A stretch of DNA of 64,000 bases from Lumbricus rubellus (Eukaryota; Annelida; Clitellata; Crassiclitellata; Lumbricidae): the NCBI GenBank assembly GCA_945859605.1, contig OX243820.1, positions 22,982,450-23,046,449 of the forward strand, read 5' to 3'. The position numbers and the translations under genes are program-made. Of the stretch, positions 11,085-25,700 are shown one piece after another. Each line of letters opens with the position of its first letter. The first letter of the stretch is position 1. The notes under the pieces are model-generated. The model made no database searches, had not been told where the DNA came from, and worked only from the letters and a program-made list of their open reading frames with translations.

Positions 11085-13490
11085 CGTATATATATTATAT
11101 ACGTATATATATTATATATATAATGTTGGACCGGTTGGCATTCAATCAAAAGGAACGTCTGCCAACAAATGGAAAGTCAATTATCGTGAATGGCAAGGAA
11201 TTCCAGAGTCACATTATTTATTTTGCTGGTGATGAAAGCTGAAAGGCACAGTTCAACACTAGATGTAACATTTCATTCGTCTGCATGGAAAGCTGAACAA
11301 AGTGAGACTACAGCGACCAATTTAATTGCGCAATTTCTAGACATATTGCGCTTCCTCACGATGATTCTAGAGTATTTTATTCGCCGTCTGGGTCTATAGG
11401 AGTTGCTGTGATAGTGCTATAGGTTTGAGAGAGGATAACAATGATTTATTGAATTTCTTAAGTAATTAGTATTTGATATCTGACATCATTACATCGCAAA
11501 ATTGATCCGCACATACTTAACTTGCTTATCTTCAAGAGTAAATTGATTTCTTTTTGTATTTTGGTTTCGTGGTTACATTCTTTCTTCTTGCAATACATAA
11601 AAAAGTAAGACTTTCGATCTTTGTTGTGCAAAATGCAAATCCTTAGGCATTCCAGATCACAGAGCAGGCCTTTCAGATAAAAGAGAGGAAAGTAGGCGCC
11701 TAGAAGAAGGAAAATACATTGGTAACATATTGGTGCTTGTTGTTCTTCTCGTCTCAGTGATAAGTTTTTTGTTTTGCACAAAAAAAAGCATGGTTCTAAT
11801 TTATAGGCAGCAGTTATTGTCTGGCCGGTTTTTGGAGCGCTGAGATAGCATTTTTAGACATTGTTGTGTTCGAAATAAGGATAAATGTAGTTACTTTTCT
11901 ATATAGTTTCTTTCTGTTTGGCTGGCAGCCACTGTGCATGTTTCCAATGTTTATAGCATATACCAATGCTATATAATAACAAATTTTTATGGTTTGTTGA
12001 GGTAGGTTTGTTGTCACAGAGATAGGCTGAGAACTATTTTCAGAGTTAATTATAACTACTGGTTCATAAAATAATTTCAGAAAGCCAAGACGATATTAAG
12101 GATGAAGCATCATGTAATTTGCATAGTTCTTAGGAATTTATAGAATTATGCGTACTTTTAACAATGGTAAATGCAAAGTTCTTCAAATGGGAAAGAACAT
12201 GATTTTTTCGGTTACTGTCGAAACCATTTTCCATCACCAAATGCAATCTTACGGCGGCTGAGATTTTCGCTTTTAACGTTTCTTCAAAATATAGCCCGCA
12301 ATGTTGATGGGTCAAGGAAATAAGTTCTGCACCTGACAGTAATTCTCCATCATGGGAATGTTGCATGGAATATGAACGCAGTGGATTGATTGTATCTCAT
12401 GCACCGAATAGAGTTAGCGATGGAATTTGCTTAGAACTGTCTTCAACCATAACTTTAATACTGCTATCATCATTGTGTTCCACCGAGACTGTTTTGGGTT
12501 CGCCAGGAAGAGTTGGATTACTGCAGAAGAAGCAGAGGAGCTGATCAGAGTAAAAACCATCCAAAAATAAAGGTGCATCGTTGAGATAAACACAACCTAC
12601 GCTGATCATGAAGCTGGTTCTGAGCTACAGCTACAGCAGGTCTATAGAAGATGCACTGAAGATGGCTTTATTTATTGCTTCATCATAGCAGACTGGCTTC
12701 ATATAAAAGCACTGAATGCAACGGAATTGTCTGTCTATGAGCTGTGCATGTAAACCTGCAGAACATTCCTTGCTTATTGTTTAGAGAAATTGAAGTACCG
12801 ATTTATTACTTCTTGGTTTAGGGTATGCACTAGATAACAGCTATTCACTTGGTGACTGATGAACGGCATGCTCTTCAGATTCGCATTTCTATGACCTTGC
12901 CCACATTAAAAATGTTCTTAAAAGTAATAACAATGTAGCCTATTGCAAGGATTGAAAATGTCTTAGCATTTACTTATGCAGACCTATGAAGCTTGATGCT
13001 GTTTTAGAAATGAAGTTTAAATGTATTGTGTTGGCCGTTAATCTATTTATCAATCGTATTTATTTGACTTTTGCACTTAACAAATACGAAATAGATTTGA
13101 AATTGCAGAATTTAGGGATTTTGTACTCTTGACTTAATCTATTTTAAGTCATATGGTTTGGAGCGAAAATCTCATCTTTTGTTTTTTTCTCCTTCAAGCA
13201 TAGTCTTCCATTTTCTGGTGCAGTATTAATTGAGACTAGTTCTATTGAAAGGATGTGATTTTGGAAGGTGGTTTACTTTGATGCACCACTAGTTGAAGCT
13301 ATTTGCTATGGAAGTTTCCAGATTTGATATATGTATTAGCAGTGGTGAAACAAATCTGAAGCTTTATCGTTGATGTAGATTGCATGTTTGAAACTTTGAA
13401 CACACAGTTTGTTGCATGTCAGCCTAAATTGCAAAGCTATAACTGAGGGTTGGTTTGACAACCGCTGATCATACTTTATGTTTGATATTA
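9300..13490. other. Intergenic region without a recognised gene
   Basis: No exon of INVS or the FAM167 gene is identified here, though a non-coding first exon could be hidden. A diverged ~110-bp duplication is visible (9755-9860 and 10045-10155; shared taatttgatctat and actcttttgag). A CAGA/CAAA patch lies at 10417-10465 and an AT-dinucleotide tract at 11045-11122. The open frames at 11458-11781 and 12130-12366 (minus) show nothing recognisable. Confidence 0.4.
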
Positions 13491-13582
13491 TTTTATCATT
13501 AGGTCCTGCACATGTCTGGGATATATGGAGTAACAACAAAAGCAGTTTCTGAGAAAGCATTATTTGATATCGTCACAGAATA

Positions 13583-16500
13583 ATGGATAGGAGTGTGAGG
13601 CCTACGTGTGTTGTTTGTCTGGAAGTGCCCTTGACAGTGACCTTCACCGTGGTAAATGAGGCGGACAGTTTGCTCTGGACCGGTGGTTGCTATTCGGAGA
13701 GCGAGCATTCAGAGGAATACAAATCATCATCTGGAAGCCTTGTGGGAGAACATTCACTGGAGCATAACAGTAATATGCACGAGTCTATGTCAGTTGCGGA
13801 TGGTGGAGACGCAGTTCACGATGTGGATGCAACAACTGATTTTCATCCTTTTGAAATAGCTGACAAAAGGGAGATGAAATACAGCAAAGGATCGGATCAC
13901 ACTCAAATTAAGAATCGCATTTTAAACAATGAGACAATTGTCCGTGCTGATACACCTTCAATGAATGGTCATGACCCTCGATGTGAAATTGATGGTCACA
14001 TCCTAGTACCTAATGAGCATCGTAGAGAGAATATCTTGGTCAATGGACTACCATGCAACGGACAGAACATCTCCTTAGACAAGTTCAAATTGCTGTCTGG
14101 CATCGTCCGCTTCCCATCAGCTACTCGATCTTTACCTAAGTCTGGACCGTCAATTTCAAGGATGCCGTGCAGTGAAGCAAATACTGTTTGTGCTGACTCG
14201 TTCACTTTTCCAAGGAGGGGCATTCCAGCAACTGCAGAAAATAGTGCCATACAGAAAGAACTTGGAATCTCTAAGGCTGAGGCCGAGTTAGGCCGAAGTG
14301 GAGGGTTCGCTGAATCTTCCTTGAATGGATTATCGCGCTCCATTGATGAAGAAATCAGGGATCTCACCGTAAACAACCTAACAGAGAAAGCGTGCTTTAT
14401 TACGACTTCTCACCGTACAAGAGACGGTGTCAAGAAGGACGAAAGGAATCACCTGGATCCTGGTTACTTTACGGAAGAAGGAAACGAAGGTAATGTCTTT
14501 TTGTTCTATTGCTTGTATGTTTAATTAATTTTGCGTTTTAAATTGCTATGGTTCACAGATTTGACTCATGTCGTGTGGGATGTAGACTCTCTTGTGAAAT
14601 TTAAATTGCTTGTCACGCTGTAAAAACTGTATGGGAAAGGCTGTTTGCTTGTGGTCTTTTGTGTCTGTAGATGACAAGAGATGCAGACAAAAAAAGCATT
14701 GAAAAGGTCTGTATTGTAGGAAGGAGAGGTAGAAAATGTTTGCTTTACATCATGTGTTGCTACAGTTGCTCAGTCCTTGGGTTGGGTGACACACAATGCT
14801 TACATGTATTATTTATTATATAGTGCCACTCCTCCTAATCTGATCTATTGACTGCTAAAGTGCCATTAATTATGATATCGTTCAGTTGATGTGTTCGCTT
14901 TGAGCGAAGTTGTAAAACTGCAATAAAAGTCAGAATCCAATAGAGAAGCAGCCAGGTGTAGAGGTCTGATAGAAGAAGCCATAGAAGCCTGAAGCAGGAA
15001 CTATGGTTGGTATGCGCCACTGCCGACATATGACAGGGATCTCATTCGTTATCTTCTTTCTGCATCTTCTCATCGACCTCTCCGTTCTTGGGACAAGTCT
15101 GACTTGTTTGTCCCACGAGCTGGGACCACTATTGCGCAAACTGGATCCATTGCCATCATTGGGCCCTACCTATGGAATTCCCTTCACTCCACTCTGCATT
15201 GAACTCTTCTGTCCAGATTGCTATCTTCATCTCTCCCTCTTCTTAAGAACTACCATTGTCACGCTGGGAGTTCTACTGAATGGCCTTGGCTGTGAACTAT
15301 GCTGTAAAAATTACTATTAATTGCATTACATTACATTATGTGAAAGAGATGATGTACCTTCACTTTTGATGTGAGTTATATTAAAGAATGTGATGGAATG
15401 AACAGAATTGGACAGCGAATTCCAAAGCTTCCGCTGATCAACTGTGAATGCTGACAGCCCAACTCTGTTCTGGTTTAGAGTACTTCAAAAGGATCTGATC
15501 GAGTGAATATCTTTTAGTGTGAAGGGTGGGCATGGTTCATGGATAGGTCGGCTGGTTGAAGTGTAGAAGCCTACTGTGTGAACTGTTAGACAGATTTCAA
15601 AATGCATTCTTCTCTCAGTGGGAAGCCAGTACATTTAATAGAACATGAGCATGACATGCTCATAATATTTAGGAGATTAGGCTTCTATGTTGGTATGATA
15701 TACAATTGATCTTTGAGTTTTATCTTTTGGATCATTTTGCTGCTCTATCTTTTTACAATTTGACTTAACTGTTTATACCACCTTCAAAAATCACTAAATT
15801 TCACCTTGATGGAAAGTATCTGTAATGAACTGAAGAATGATATATTGGCTTAACCGCTATGATTATCTTGCACACACAGCCAACGTGTTTACTCTGCAGT
15901 TCCAATTTACCTCAAAGTGAGCTCCTTGACAGACAAATTATTTTAGACTAAGAGAATAGGTATATTAGAGTGCATCATGCATACCAACCACAACCTTTGT
16001 TGAACTCTGAGGCTAGGCATAAATTTATCAGGTGCAGCATTGTTGACATCACTGTCATTTTCCTGGTCTGGGAGTAAAGAATCTCTTTCAAATGTGGGCG
16101 TAAAGTTCGGGAAGCATTGTAAAGCACTGTATTTAAAGTTGGTCAAAAATTTATTTTAGCTAATTTTTGAAATTTATCTATTTATTTGTTCGGTAACCAA
16201 AATGTCAGAACAATATTATAAAAGTCACTAAGTCAATGAAAATGATAAAAACTGGTTACACAAGGAACCTAAAAGTGTCATTGACACCGCTAACCCCTAT
16301 GTAGTGTAGGAAGCAAGATAGTGGTGTGCCGAAGCAAAAAACGCAAAAGACTATTACAATGCTGCTGTACAAGAACAGAAAAAGCCTCTTCAATGCCCAG
16401 ACTTATCATTGTTTATATAGACAATAATGACTGACTGTCTTAGTCACACCTGATTGTTTGTTCACAAACTTTGTCGAGTCTAGACATAGATTTTGGAATT

Positions 16501-18414
16501 GTTTACCCGTATCTGTTCATTCTACCCAGTGTTCTGTGTAATTTTGTTCTCTGCTTAAGACTTACCTTTTTCCCATTTGTTTATCCGACCTTAAGTTGCC
16601 TGCTGCATCTGTTATTACTGAACAGATCTCGTTTTTTTTAAGGATGAGTCATCAGTTAATGCATTGTTCTTTTGACAATGAATTCATTGTGGTTTCTGAT
16701 TAATAACAATTACTTTGCTCTTTCTGACAGGAGACCGTGTCACTTGCTAGCTCAGTCATATCCAGGAATGTTATCTGTATCTATAAAGACAAATTTATGT
16801 TTTCTTAAAGGCCAAACACCAGAAAACCCTTGTATGCAGATAGCTTGTCAATAACCATAAGTGAAGTGCAGTTAGTAATATGCTTTTGTTAAGTACCGAG
16901 TCTGCACTTGTCATTCTGGACAGAGCAGGGGGGATCAGCAGATGATATAGATGCACAGAATAGTCACCTGAAAGAATAGCAAAGATAGAAGAAGGCGGAG
17001 CAGCATGAAGTAATTTTAAGTGTTGTCAGAAGCTGAAGAGGAAACTCCTGTTTAGATCGCTGCAGTATGCAACCACCCTCCTGTCATAACTCATACCAAG
17101 TGCAGCAAGTGTGAGATTAGGCTTCGATGCTGCCTGCATATGTTACAGTGCATAGACTTGGACTGGTTAGCTGAGGTAAAAATCATGTTAAGATTATGGC
17201 AGACACTGCAATTGTTAGTCAACCTCTGTGATAAGCATCCTTCCATTGGGTTCCATTGTGTCTGGCTCTTCAGCCATTCTCAGGTGCCTGGAATTTCCAT
17301 ATCAAGGGCTGCCTTTGAACATTGTTGCATAGTGGGCAAACATATTATAAAATGTTTCTGCATGTATGCTGGGGATTTGCACTCGTGAAACCCCAAAACA
17401 CGCCTATGGCTTGGTGTCATTTGTAGAATCTTAAGGATGCGATGGGTTGGATACTGTTACACGCTTTTGCTTCAGTTTGATTTTAAGTTGAAGCAAGAAT
17501 GCATGAGGAATGTATTTTGAGAATTGTCCTCTCCATAGTCATTATTGGGTGAGGTTACAAGCATGATTTCATTCTGATTAACCGTGATGTTATTGCGCAT
17601 TCATAAGTGAAGTGTTCGACACTCAAAGGTGTGTTTGTGTCATTTAAATATCTCTTTGGACTGACCTATGGCTATAGCAGCAGCAATCTATATGACTCCA
17701 CTGTTGGCTCAAACATCATGCAACAGTAATCAGTAATTATAACTCAAATAACTCAAAGTTTCTTTACGGCTCATGACAGGAAAGCGAGGAACTGATTCAC
17801 AGATCGCTAGTGAAGGCAGAACATTGAGACATGGATTTGGTCATGTTTGATTTTGCTGATCAGTGTCTAACTGAGGTCAGCATTTTCTCTGCACGTTGAG
17901 CAATATAAATTCCTCACATCCTGTACATGTGTCAGCAGTTATGCATGGCTCTGTTGATGAGACCCGATGACCGGCTGGACGTTAGCCATCGGCATTCTGG
18001 CTGCATTTGATTCGTTCATCTTTAGTGTTGTTGGCTAATATTGCCTGTACCAAGTGTTGGCTTTGGTCTGGCTTTGGTCTGGCTGACCCACTGTGTCCAT
18101 ATTTGACCTGATTAGCAGTGAGGCGGCTGTTCTGAGTGGTTGGAATGATGAATACTGCAAATGAAGGGTTTGCTGAGAGGGATGATGACATGAGTAGACA
18201 TGGTCACGTGGTAACTGATTGCTTAGCCTTAGAGCATTCGGAATATAGTCTTGAGACTAGGCCTACAGACTGAACTTTCTTACTGTGTAAAGAAAGTCCT
18301 TCTTCACTCACAATTGCTCAGCATTGTCAATTGATGCCTGGTCATTAGATTTATATGATACCTAATGAAAGCATGATGATGATAATAAGAATGATGGAAG
18401 GACGCGAGAGGCAG

Positions 18415-18468
<54 letters not shown>

Positions 18469-19631
18469 CAGACATACAGACTGACAGAGACAGACAGATA
18501 GAGAGGGAGGGAGGGAGATAAGGAGGGAGAGAGAGATAAGGAGGGACGGATGGAGGGAGGGAACGGATTCAAAGAGAAAAAAATTCAGAGACAAAGAGAT
18601 AAAAAAAGTTAGAGAGGGCAGGGCCGCAGGAGCCATCCCTTCCACTGAAACAGAGAGAAAGGAAGAGAGGCAGTAAGAGAAAGAGAGACAAAGAAAGGAG
18701 GGAGAGAGAAGAAGAGAAAGAGAAAGTGGAAACACAGTACGCAATTGTATCCACTGAGTGAGTCAATCAGTAGAGCAACTAAAGTTGGTGAGCCAGATTG
18801 TCAGTTTTTTTTTATGCAGATGTCTAGATTTACAGACATACATGGAGAGACTGAGGAGACACAGACAGACACAGACAGAGAGAGCTACAGGCAGAGACAT
18901 AGAACAAAGGCAAGGAAGTGTTGCTGTAAAAGGAGATGAAGCACAGGATAGCTTACTTGGAAGTTAGAGAAGGGGCAAAAAATCTATGGAGAGATGGCAT
19001 GTTAGGCTGTACAGAGTGAGACAGTAATTAGGCTTATTTAGGTTGAGATAGGATGCAGGATGTAAGAAGAAAGCGTTTTTGCACATTACTTTTTGCTCTT
19101 ATCACTTATTCTGTATCATCTTCACTTACCCTTTTTGCATAATTAGGCAAGTGATTATGGAATATTAATGGTTCATTATTTTGTGAGAGAGATATATCAT
19201 ATATTTGCAAAATGATTGATTTTAAACAGAATTAGATTTAGACGTCAATTTTCTTCAATTTAGAGACATACGATTTAGTTAATAAATTTGTAAGTATGAA
19301 AGTCAAGAAAAGCCTGCTTCCAAGCATTTGAGACAAAATCACTAGAGCACATTGTTAACCAGTGATTGTTTGGTTCTATAAGCAACTGGAGTTGAACCAG
19401 AACAAAAATGCAGCAAACAAGCAATGCTTGTCATATATGCAGTGATGCGGAAGATGCATTCATCTGTAAAACCTGATTCTTTAATGTGTGATGGTCCGAT
19501 GGAGATGACCTCAGAAAGACCTTCAAACAGAATGTTTGTGTTCTACAGTAATCACCATAAATTGTTTGCTTTTTGCAAACAGAATTCTTGTGATTGCTAT
19601 TGATCACTCTATACATATATAATATATACAC

Positions 19632-19701
<70 letters not shown>

Positions 19702-22700
19702 GATGCACATTCCAGATTAAACAGAGCCTCAGTAAATACACTACAGTCCTGTTGAGCGAGTGCAGAAATCCGTAAGGGATAACAATGGCTTTGGTGGGAA
19801 GTGACTATATTGGAGAGATGAGAGTGGATGAATCATTTAAGTAGACGACTACTGATCCCGCTGCATTCCGTAGCTTCTCCAGAGACCTTTTTTAATTAAG
19901 TCTTTCTATTACTGAAGCACGCAACGTACATGTAGAGCTTATTTGAAAAAAGCTAAAGATTTATTCATGGAAAACAGACAATTCAATAGTCATATTTTTG
20001 ATTGATTTTGTAATAACAAAGATGGCTATACCAAATATAATTTGTTCAAATTTAATTATTGTTTGACTTGTGCTGATCTCCAACATCATTGAAAGCAAAT
20101 CATGAAAATCACAAATTTCTTTTTAATCCCGTTCACTCAGTTTACTTAGTGTCAGTAAATAATATTATGTACCTGCAAATTCAAAATTTTTTATTGGCGC
20201 AGTGTTGTGGGTTTTACATTACATTATTACATGTACTTGTAATGCATAGCTGTCAACTACCGGTAATTACTTTTTTTGCAGTTACTTCAAATGATGAAAC
20301 TATTCGGTAGTTATGTATTACCAAAGTACATGAAGTAACTGATTGCTTTTGGGGAAACGGTAATATCCAAGTCCATTATATCGCAATAAAATTGTTAAAG
20401 GTATTTTGTTATCAAACCACTTAAACTATCATTTTTAGATGTACCCTTTTCTACAGCATTGCTGTTCATGAACAGATATTGGTGGCTGCTTGTAACGCAA
20501 TGGAAAATTGTCCACAGTTTCTGAAAATGTTGCACCACAAAAACTCTACAGCAAACAGCTTTATAGCAAGCAGCTTTTTGTCTTATTTTTAGCATCCTCA
20601 GACTATAATAGTAAGAGGAGAGCAGAGAGAAGGCAGCTGCTAAACAGCTGTTCAGAGTGAACCAATTTCAGAACTGTTCAAGAAGACCTGTGCTGCTGTA
20701 GGAAGCAAGCTGACTGTTTTGCTGCTGGAAATCGGTAGTAGCTTTTTTTTGTTTCCATGGCAGAGGATAGAAAATAATGTAGGATTGTCGTGGAAATGTA
20801 TGTTCCACATCTGTTAGTTCTAAACCAGTTTCTTACCTTTGAGTGGTGCTGCTGTGGAGGCTAATATTGGTACAAGGTTTGCAGAGGTCATAGAGAACTT
20901 ACTGACGTACGTAATTCAGTCTGTGAATGCTTTCAACATTTCGAACGGCATCTGCGATCCACTTTCTAAGACAAACACTCTTGGAGACAGCACACGTTAG
21001 GAGAGATTTGCTGTCAAGAAGAGAAGAATGCTATGACGACAAATAAGCAGACTTCTGTTATTGTGGAAATGAAGCAAATGCATTTTGCTCGTGGTTATTC
21101 GATGTACGCGGAAAACGAAGGACGAGATATTCAGAATGACTTTTCTTTTGTTTTTGCAGGCAGCAGAGATGACCTGCACACGAACGACTGCGTTGTCGCT
21201 GACGATGAATCAAGTTCCAAAACTGGTTATGACGTGACTGCAGCATCATCGCCTGACAACGGTTTTCACGACGATTCTCGTGGGACGGCTGCAACTAGAA
21301 AGGATGGCGGCGGCGGCGTGAGACCGAAGTTTGGCATCCTAAAGCATTCCAAGACAAGTGCTTCCTTTGATCTACACACCACAGAACATCTTCCAACATC
21401 TCTAAGAGACAACTGGACTGACTGCTACCATATGCTCTCTTCCAATGCCATGCCGCCTTCAAAAACTGTTGCTTTCTGCGAACAGCAGTTGCCGAAACAG
21501 AAATGGGACTTCACTGGTGATACTTCTGGGGCCATGGATAGGCTTCGGGCTATCACGAGTCATCTCTGCTTACCTGTCATCTCAGGACAACAGAGTGATG
21601 GATTAAAAGAACATCATTCGCACCAGAAGGCTAATCAGCTCTGGAGATATAAGCAGCACGTTAGCGCTGATAAAGATGCACCTCTTGCAGATGATCCACA
21701 GCAGAACTTGACGTTGACTTTTCCCGATCTTAATGAATTCATTACTGGAATTGAGCAAGAACTGGTAAGTCATACCTCTGAGGCACTACTCAAAAAAGTT
21801 ACATGTACAACTGACAGTATGGAATGTTCATTCATTGATTCATTGATTCATTCATTCATTACGAGTATTTATATAGCTCCCCTTAAATCCGACTGCTCAG
21901 AAGCTCTCCAGACCCAGCACGGTTAAAAATTAGGAGTCTTGAGATGCATATGTTAAGTGTTCTTATTAGTGTCAAAATAAGTGTAACAGAAATAGCGCTA
22001 AGAATAATTTTAACACTTTAACGACAAGCTGTATTGGTGTTCCAGTCACGTTTAGTACACACTCGTAGTTGAAGTGTTAATTATCTTAGCAGATGAAGAT
22101 TTACATTCATGTCAATGACTACTATATGGTCCTAAATGTGTGGTTGACTGTTAACAAAGCATGAATAACAATTTTTTGAAACTTTATGGCTGGTCACATA
22201 TCCCAACACCAAAGTTCGAAATCAGAGGCAGTTTTTGTTACTACTTTACAAAGTCTGGGTTACCGGTAATTGGTGATAATTGATTGTGGTTTGGGAATGA
22301 ATAATGGCCCGGCAAATATTGCTGCAAGCCATTTTGTGTTAGTGTAGGTCCTGACATTGCAGCAAGATGTTCACGTACATCAGAATTAATTACTGTTGAA
22401 CAGTAGTGGTGCCAGACTTTTTTGTCAGAGCAGTCATGCAAGTAACCACAGCAACGGGTGATTTACGGCCAGTGTGGTAGCATGTGCCTAATTGGTGACC
22501 ATACAATCTCGCGCTATGCGGCTACCGCACTTGTCATAAATTTGCCCCATGCACTGATATGGTTGACTGGCCGAGTCAGATGAATGAATCCTTAAAACTG
22601 AACACTTTTTGACATTTGTAAAGTAAATTGTTACATATCAGTGAACTTGGTGAGCATTATAAAATCAATAAATTCTGGAACAGTCAGAAGACTGCCCGAA

Positions 22701-25700
22701 CAAATTCTGGGCAAAAATTCTGGCAGGGCGACGACCAGAGCAAAGGTTTTTTACCGAGATGCGTGTGGGACGTGGTAGTTACAGCACACTAATCTTGACT
22801 TGCCATAGTGTTTGGCATCACTGCAGATGTTGAAGTAACTGATAAAAGCAATGTCAATTCTGTTGTTTACTGTCAAAAATTGATTAAAAAAAATTGAAAC
22901 GAAATGGAAAGATGATATCCATTAGAAAAATTATTTTATGATTTCCTGGTCATAGTATTCTTTGGTTTATACTTGAGTGCAAAAACTTCTCTTTGGGTTG
23001 CGTCTGTCTGTGCCTCACATTTATGAGGCTAAAATTAGCCATGAACAGACTGGATATCTGTGTATATGATGCATGTGGGATGAGGCAGTCCATTGTTTAC
23101 AGCTCTCGCTTTGTATTGTGGAGAGTGTCTGTCGGCTTCAGCCTCCTCTGAAGCACTTACTGTCTAGGGACCTTGACCAATTATTCACAATTTGTCAGCA
23201 CCAGTGGTTGCCTTTTGTTAAAATCATGTTCAGCTTTTGAGAATACTGATAGTAATAGATGTAGTTTTCTGATGCAGATAGACACCACCAAACGATCATG
23301 TCTGTGTGCAGGTATTCTGTGTTTGGCATAACTTATGTTATATACTAAACACAGGATAGTCTTGCATTAAATAACCACTGCTGAGGGAAGAAGTCTCTCG
23401 GTGATGTTGGTCCAAAATGTGCAAATCAACACTGATGCTATATTTGTATCTTTGCTTAGAGCGTTTGTTATACAAAGAGTGCAATGAAGTAAGTAGGTAA
23501 GTAAGTAAGTAGGTGAGTAAGTAGGTAAGTTAGTAGGTAGGTGGGTAGGTTAGTAAGTTAGTAAGTAGGTAAGTGAGTAAGTAAATAGGTAAGTAAGTAG
23601 GTAATTAAATAAGTAAGTAAGTCACCTTTACTTGCATGTGAGCAGCATACGTGCATTACACTGCATAGAACGATTACATTATTTGATAAAAAATAAATAT
23701 AAATAAAAAATAAAACATGACAGTTATCAGCAGATTTTAAAGTCACTCATGTATTGCTATTAAAGTATAACTGAAAATGCATCTGTTGCTAAAACTATTT
23801 TATGCATGCAGTGGTGTAGTGGGTATGTTCGTTGCCTTGCAGTCGGAAGGTTTACTGGTTCGAATCCACCTCAAGTCACCACGTAGGGACCTTGGGCAAG
23901 TCCTTCACTCGCAATTGCTCAGCGCATTGGTGTGAAACTCCAATTCAGTGTCCACACTGCGGTTGGGAGCGCCTCTGAGTAGAGAAGCTTGAAGGAGCGC
24001 TATAATAAGTACACATACAAACAAACAAACAAGTAGACTTTCTGGTATGAGCAATCCTAAAATACCAAGGTACCTCATAAACCAATGCTTCTCACCAGGC
24101 CAGAATTAAAGCAGCTCAAATACAACATACAGCTGATTGGTGAAATGTCTTGAACTTGGATGATAAGGCTAGATGAATTATTGCTGCCCTCCCTCACCTT
24201 GTGGTGAGCATGAGTGGATCAATCCACAAGTCCCACGGTTTGCATACACTTTCCATTTCCAGTTAGGCTACTTGGGCTTGGTGGGTGTTCTGGGTAGTTG
24301 CCCAACATGTCTGGGACTAGAACTGTTCTGGCTCAACATCAGGCGTATAATTATATGCTGTTCTGTTGTGCCTTTCTGCTTGGAATGACCTTCCCACTAC
24401 CCTGCCATTTAAGCTTATGTCTGGGGTCTCCTCTTCATCTATACTCGTTGCCTGAAGACATTTCTCATTTTCTCTTTCCACGGGGTTTCTGCACTGAGAA
24501 TAGTTCATGCTGCGAGAGGTGCTTTACAAATGTCCAGATACGATATGGTACGATGCGATGTCTTGCATATGTTGACCAGTCTGTATGTAGGTTACTTGTA
24601 AAGGCCTCTTTGCAATAAAGAATCTATCTGATCTTTCTAAAACTGACGGAAAATTCCTCGATGGCTTCCTGCTGATTCCGTTGCACTTAGGTCATAGCTT
24701 TATTTATAATCTCACAGTGACAGATACTGAGGCTTCTTCATATCTATCTACAACCTCGAGCTGGGTCAGACGTGTTGTGGAATTTGAAGCAAACCAGAAT
24801 ATGATCCAAGTACAGCCAACTGAGCGCTGCAGCAAACTACCATTATCTTCTGTTGACTTACAAAACATTGGACCCAATGAGATGCAGAGTTTGCTTTTAT
24901 CAAACTGACGTGTGTGGCCTAGCCTGAGTAGCTGAAGATTTAAAAAAAATAAACCGTCTGTCTTTTTCAATGTCTGGCAGTTACTTTTAATCCAGTGCTT
25001 CAATGTTACTGTCATTGGCGAAACTTACTTTGCAAGAATCTTACAAGTATTAGCTGTTCTGAATGTCTAGATGCCCCCACACCCCACAAGTATTTCACTC
25101 GAAATTGAAAATATTGATTTTTCACAGATCCTATCCTGATCCTTCTACTTTCCCCATTCTCCCACACTGTTTTAACTCTAAACATTATCCACCCTAGCCA
25201 TCTGTCTAACTCTTCGCCTTACTCTTCGGATCTTGACTCCCTGCCTATCAACTTTGTTTTGATTGAGCGCCTGGTTACAGCGACTTAGCTTTTGTGGGTG
25301 CGCTGTAGAACTTCCGAGTTTGCAATTACAATGTCATTATATAATCTCTGGATAGTTTGAACATTTAATAGTGGATCATGGCTAGGTAACAGAAATTATG
25401 TATGCAACACCAAGGGCGGATACAGAAACTTTGGACGGGGGGGGGGGGCCAAAAAATTCTTCACACCTTGGGTCTGGGAAAAAAAAAGCGCATCCGCCAA
25501 AAAAGTTGATGACCTTTTTTTTAGTCATCCGGCCAAATTTTGGGAAAATCATACCATTTCATCCACCAAAAAAGTTGACCTTTTTTTGGCATTTCTAAAT
25601 GGGGGGGCATGGCCGGATTGGCCCCCCCTGGATCCGCCCCTGCAGCAACACCATTAGAGGAAAGGTGCTGTACAATCACTGTATGTTAGCAGGATATCAA

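Larger units (their letters stand above)
14530..21150. other. Large intron 1 of the FAM167-family gene
   Basis: About 6.7 kb with no coding sequence recognised other than a LINE remnant. It also holds the purine-rich tract at 18.4 kb and the AT tract at 19.6 kb. Small open frames (16672-16854, 17140-17388 plus; 15943-16146, 19431-19631 minus) have no supporting motif. Confidence 0.6.

Noticed and set aside
13996..14376. 126-codon minus-strand open frame
   Set aside because: Antisense shadow of exon 1 of the FAM167-family gene; no motif.
18304..18744. 146-codon minus-strand frame rich in Leu/Ser/Cys
   Set aside because: Arises from the purine-rich simple repeat; no real hydrophobic domain pattern.
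21033..21159. Upstream extension of FAM167-family exon 2 with its own ATG
   Set aside because: A good acceptor (tttttgcag) at 21159 with matching phase from exon 1 makes this intron; an alternative start here cannot be fully excluded.
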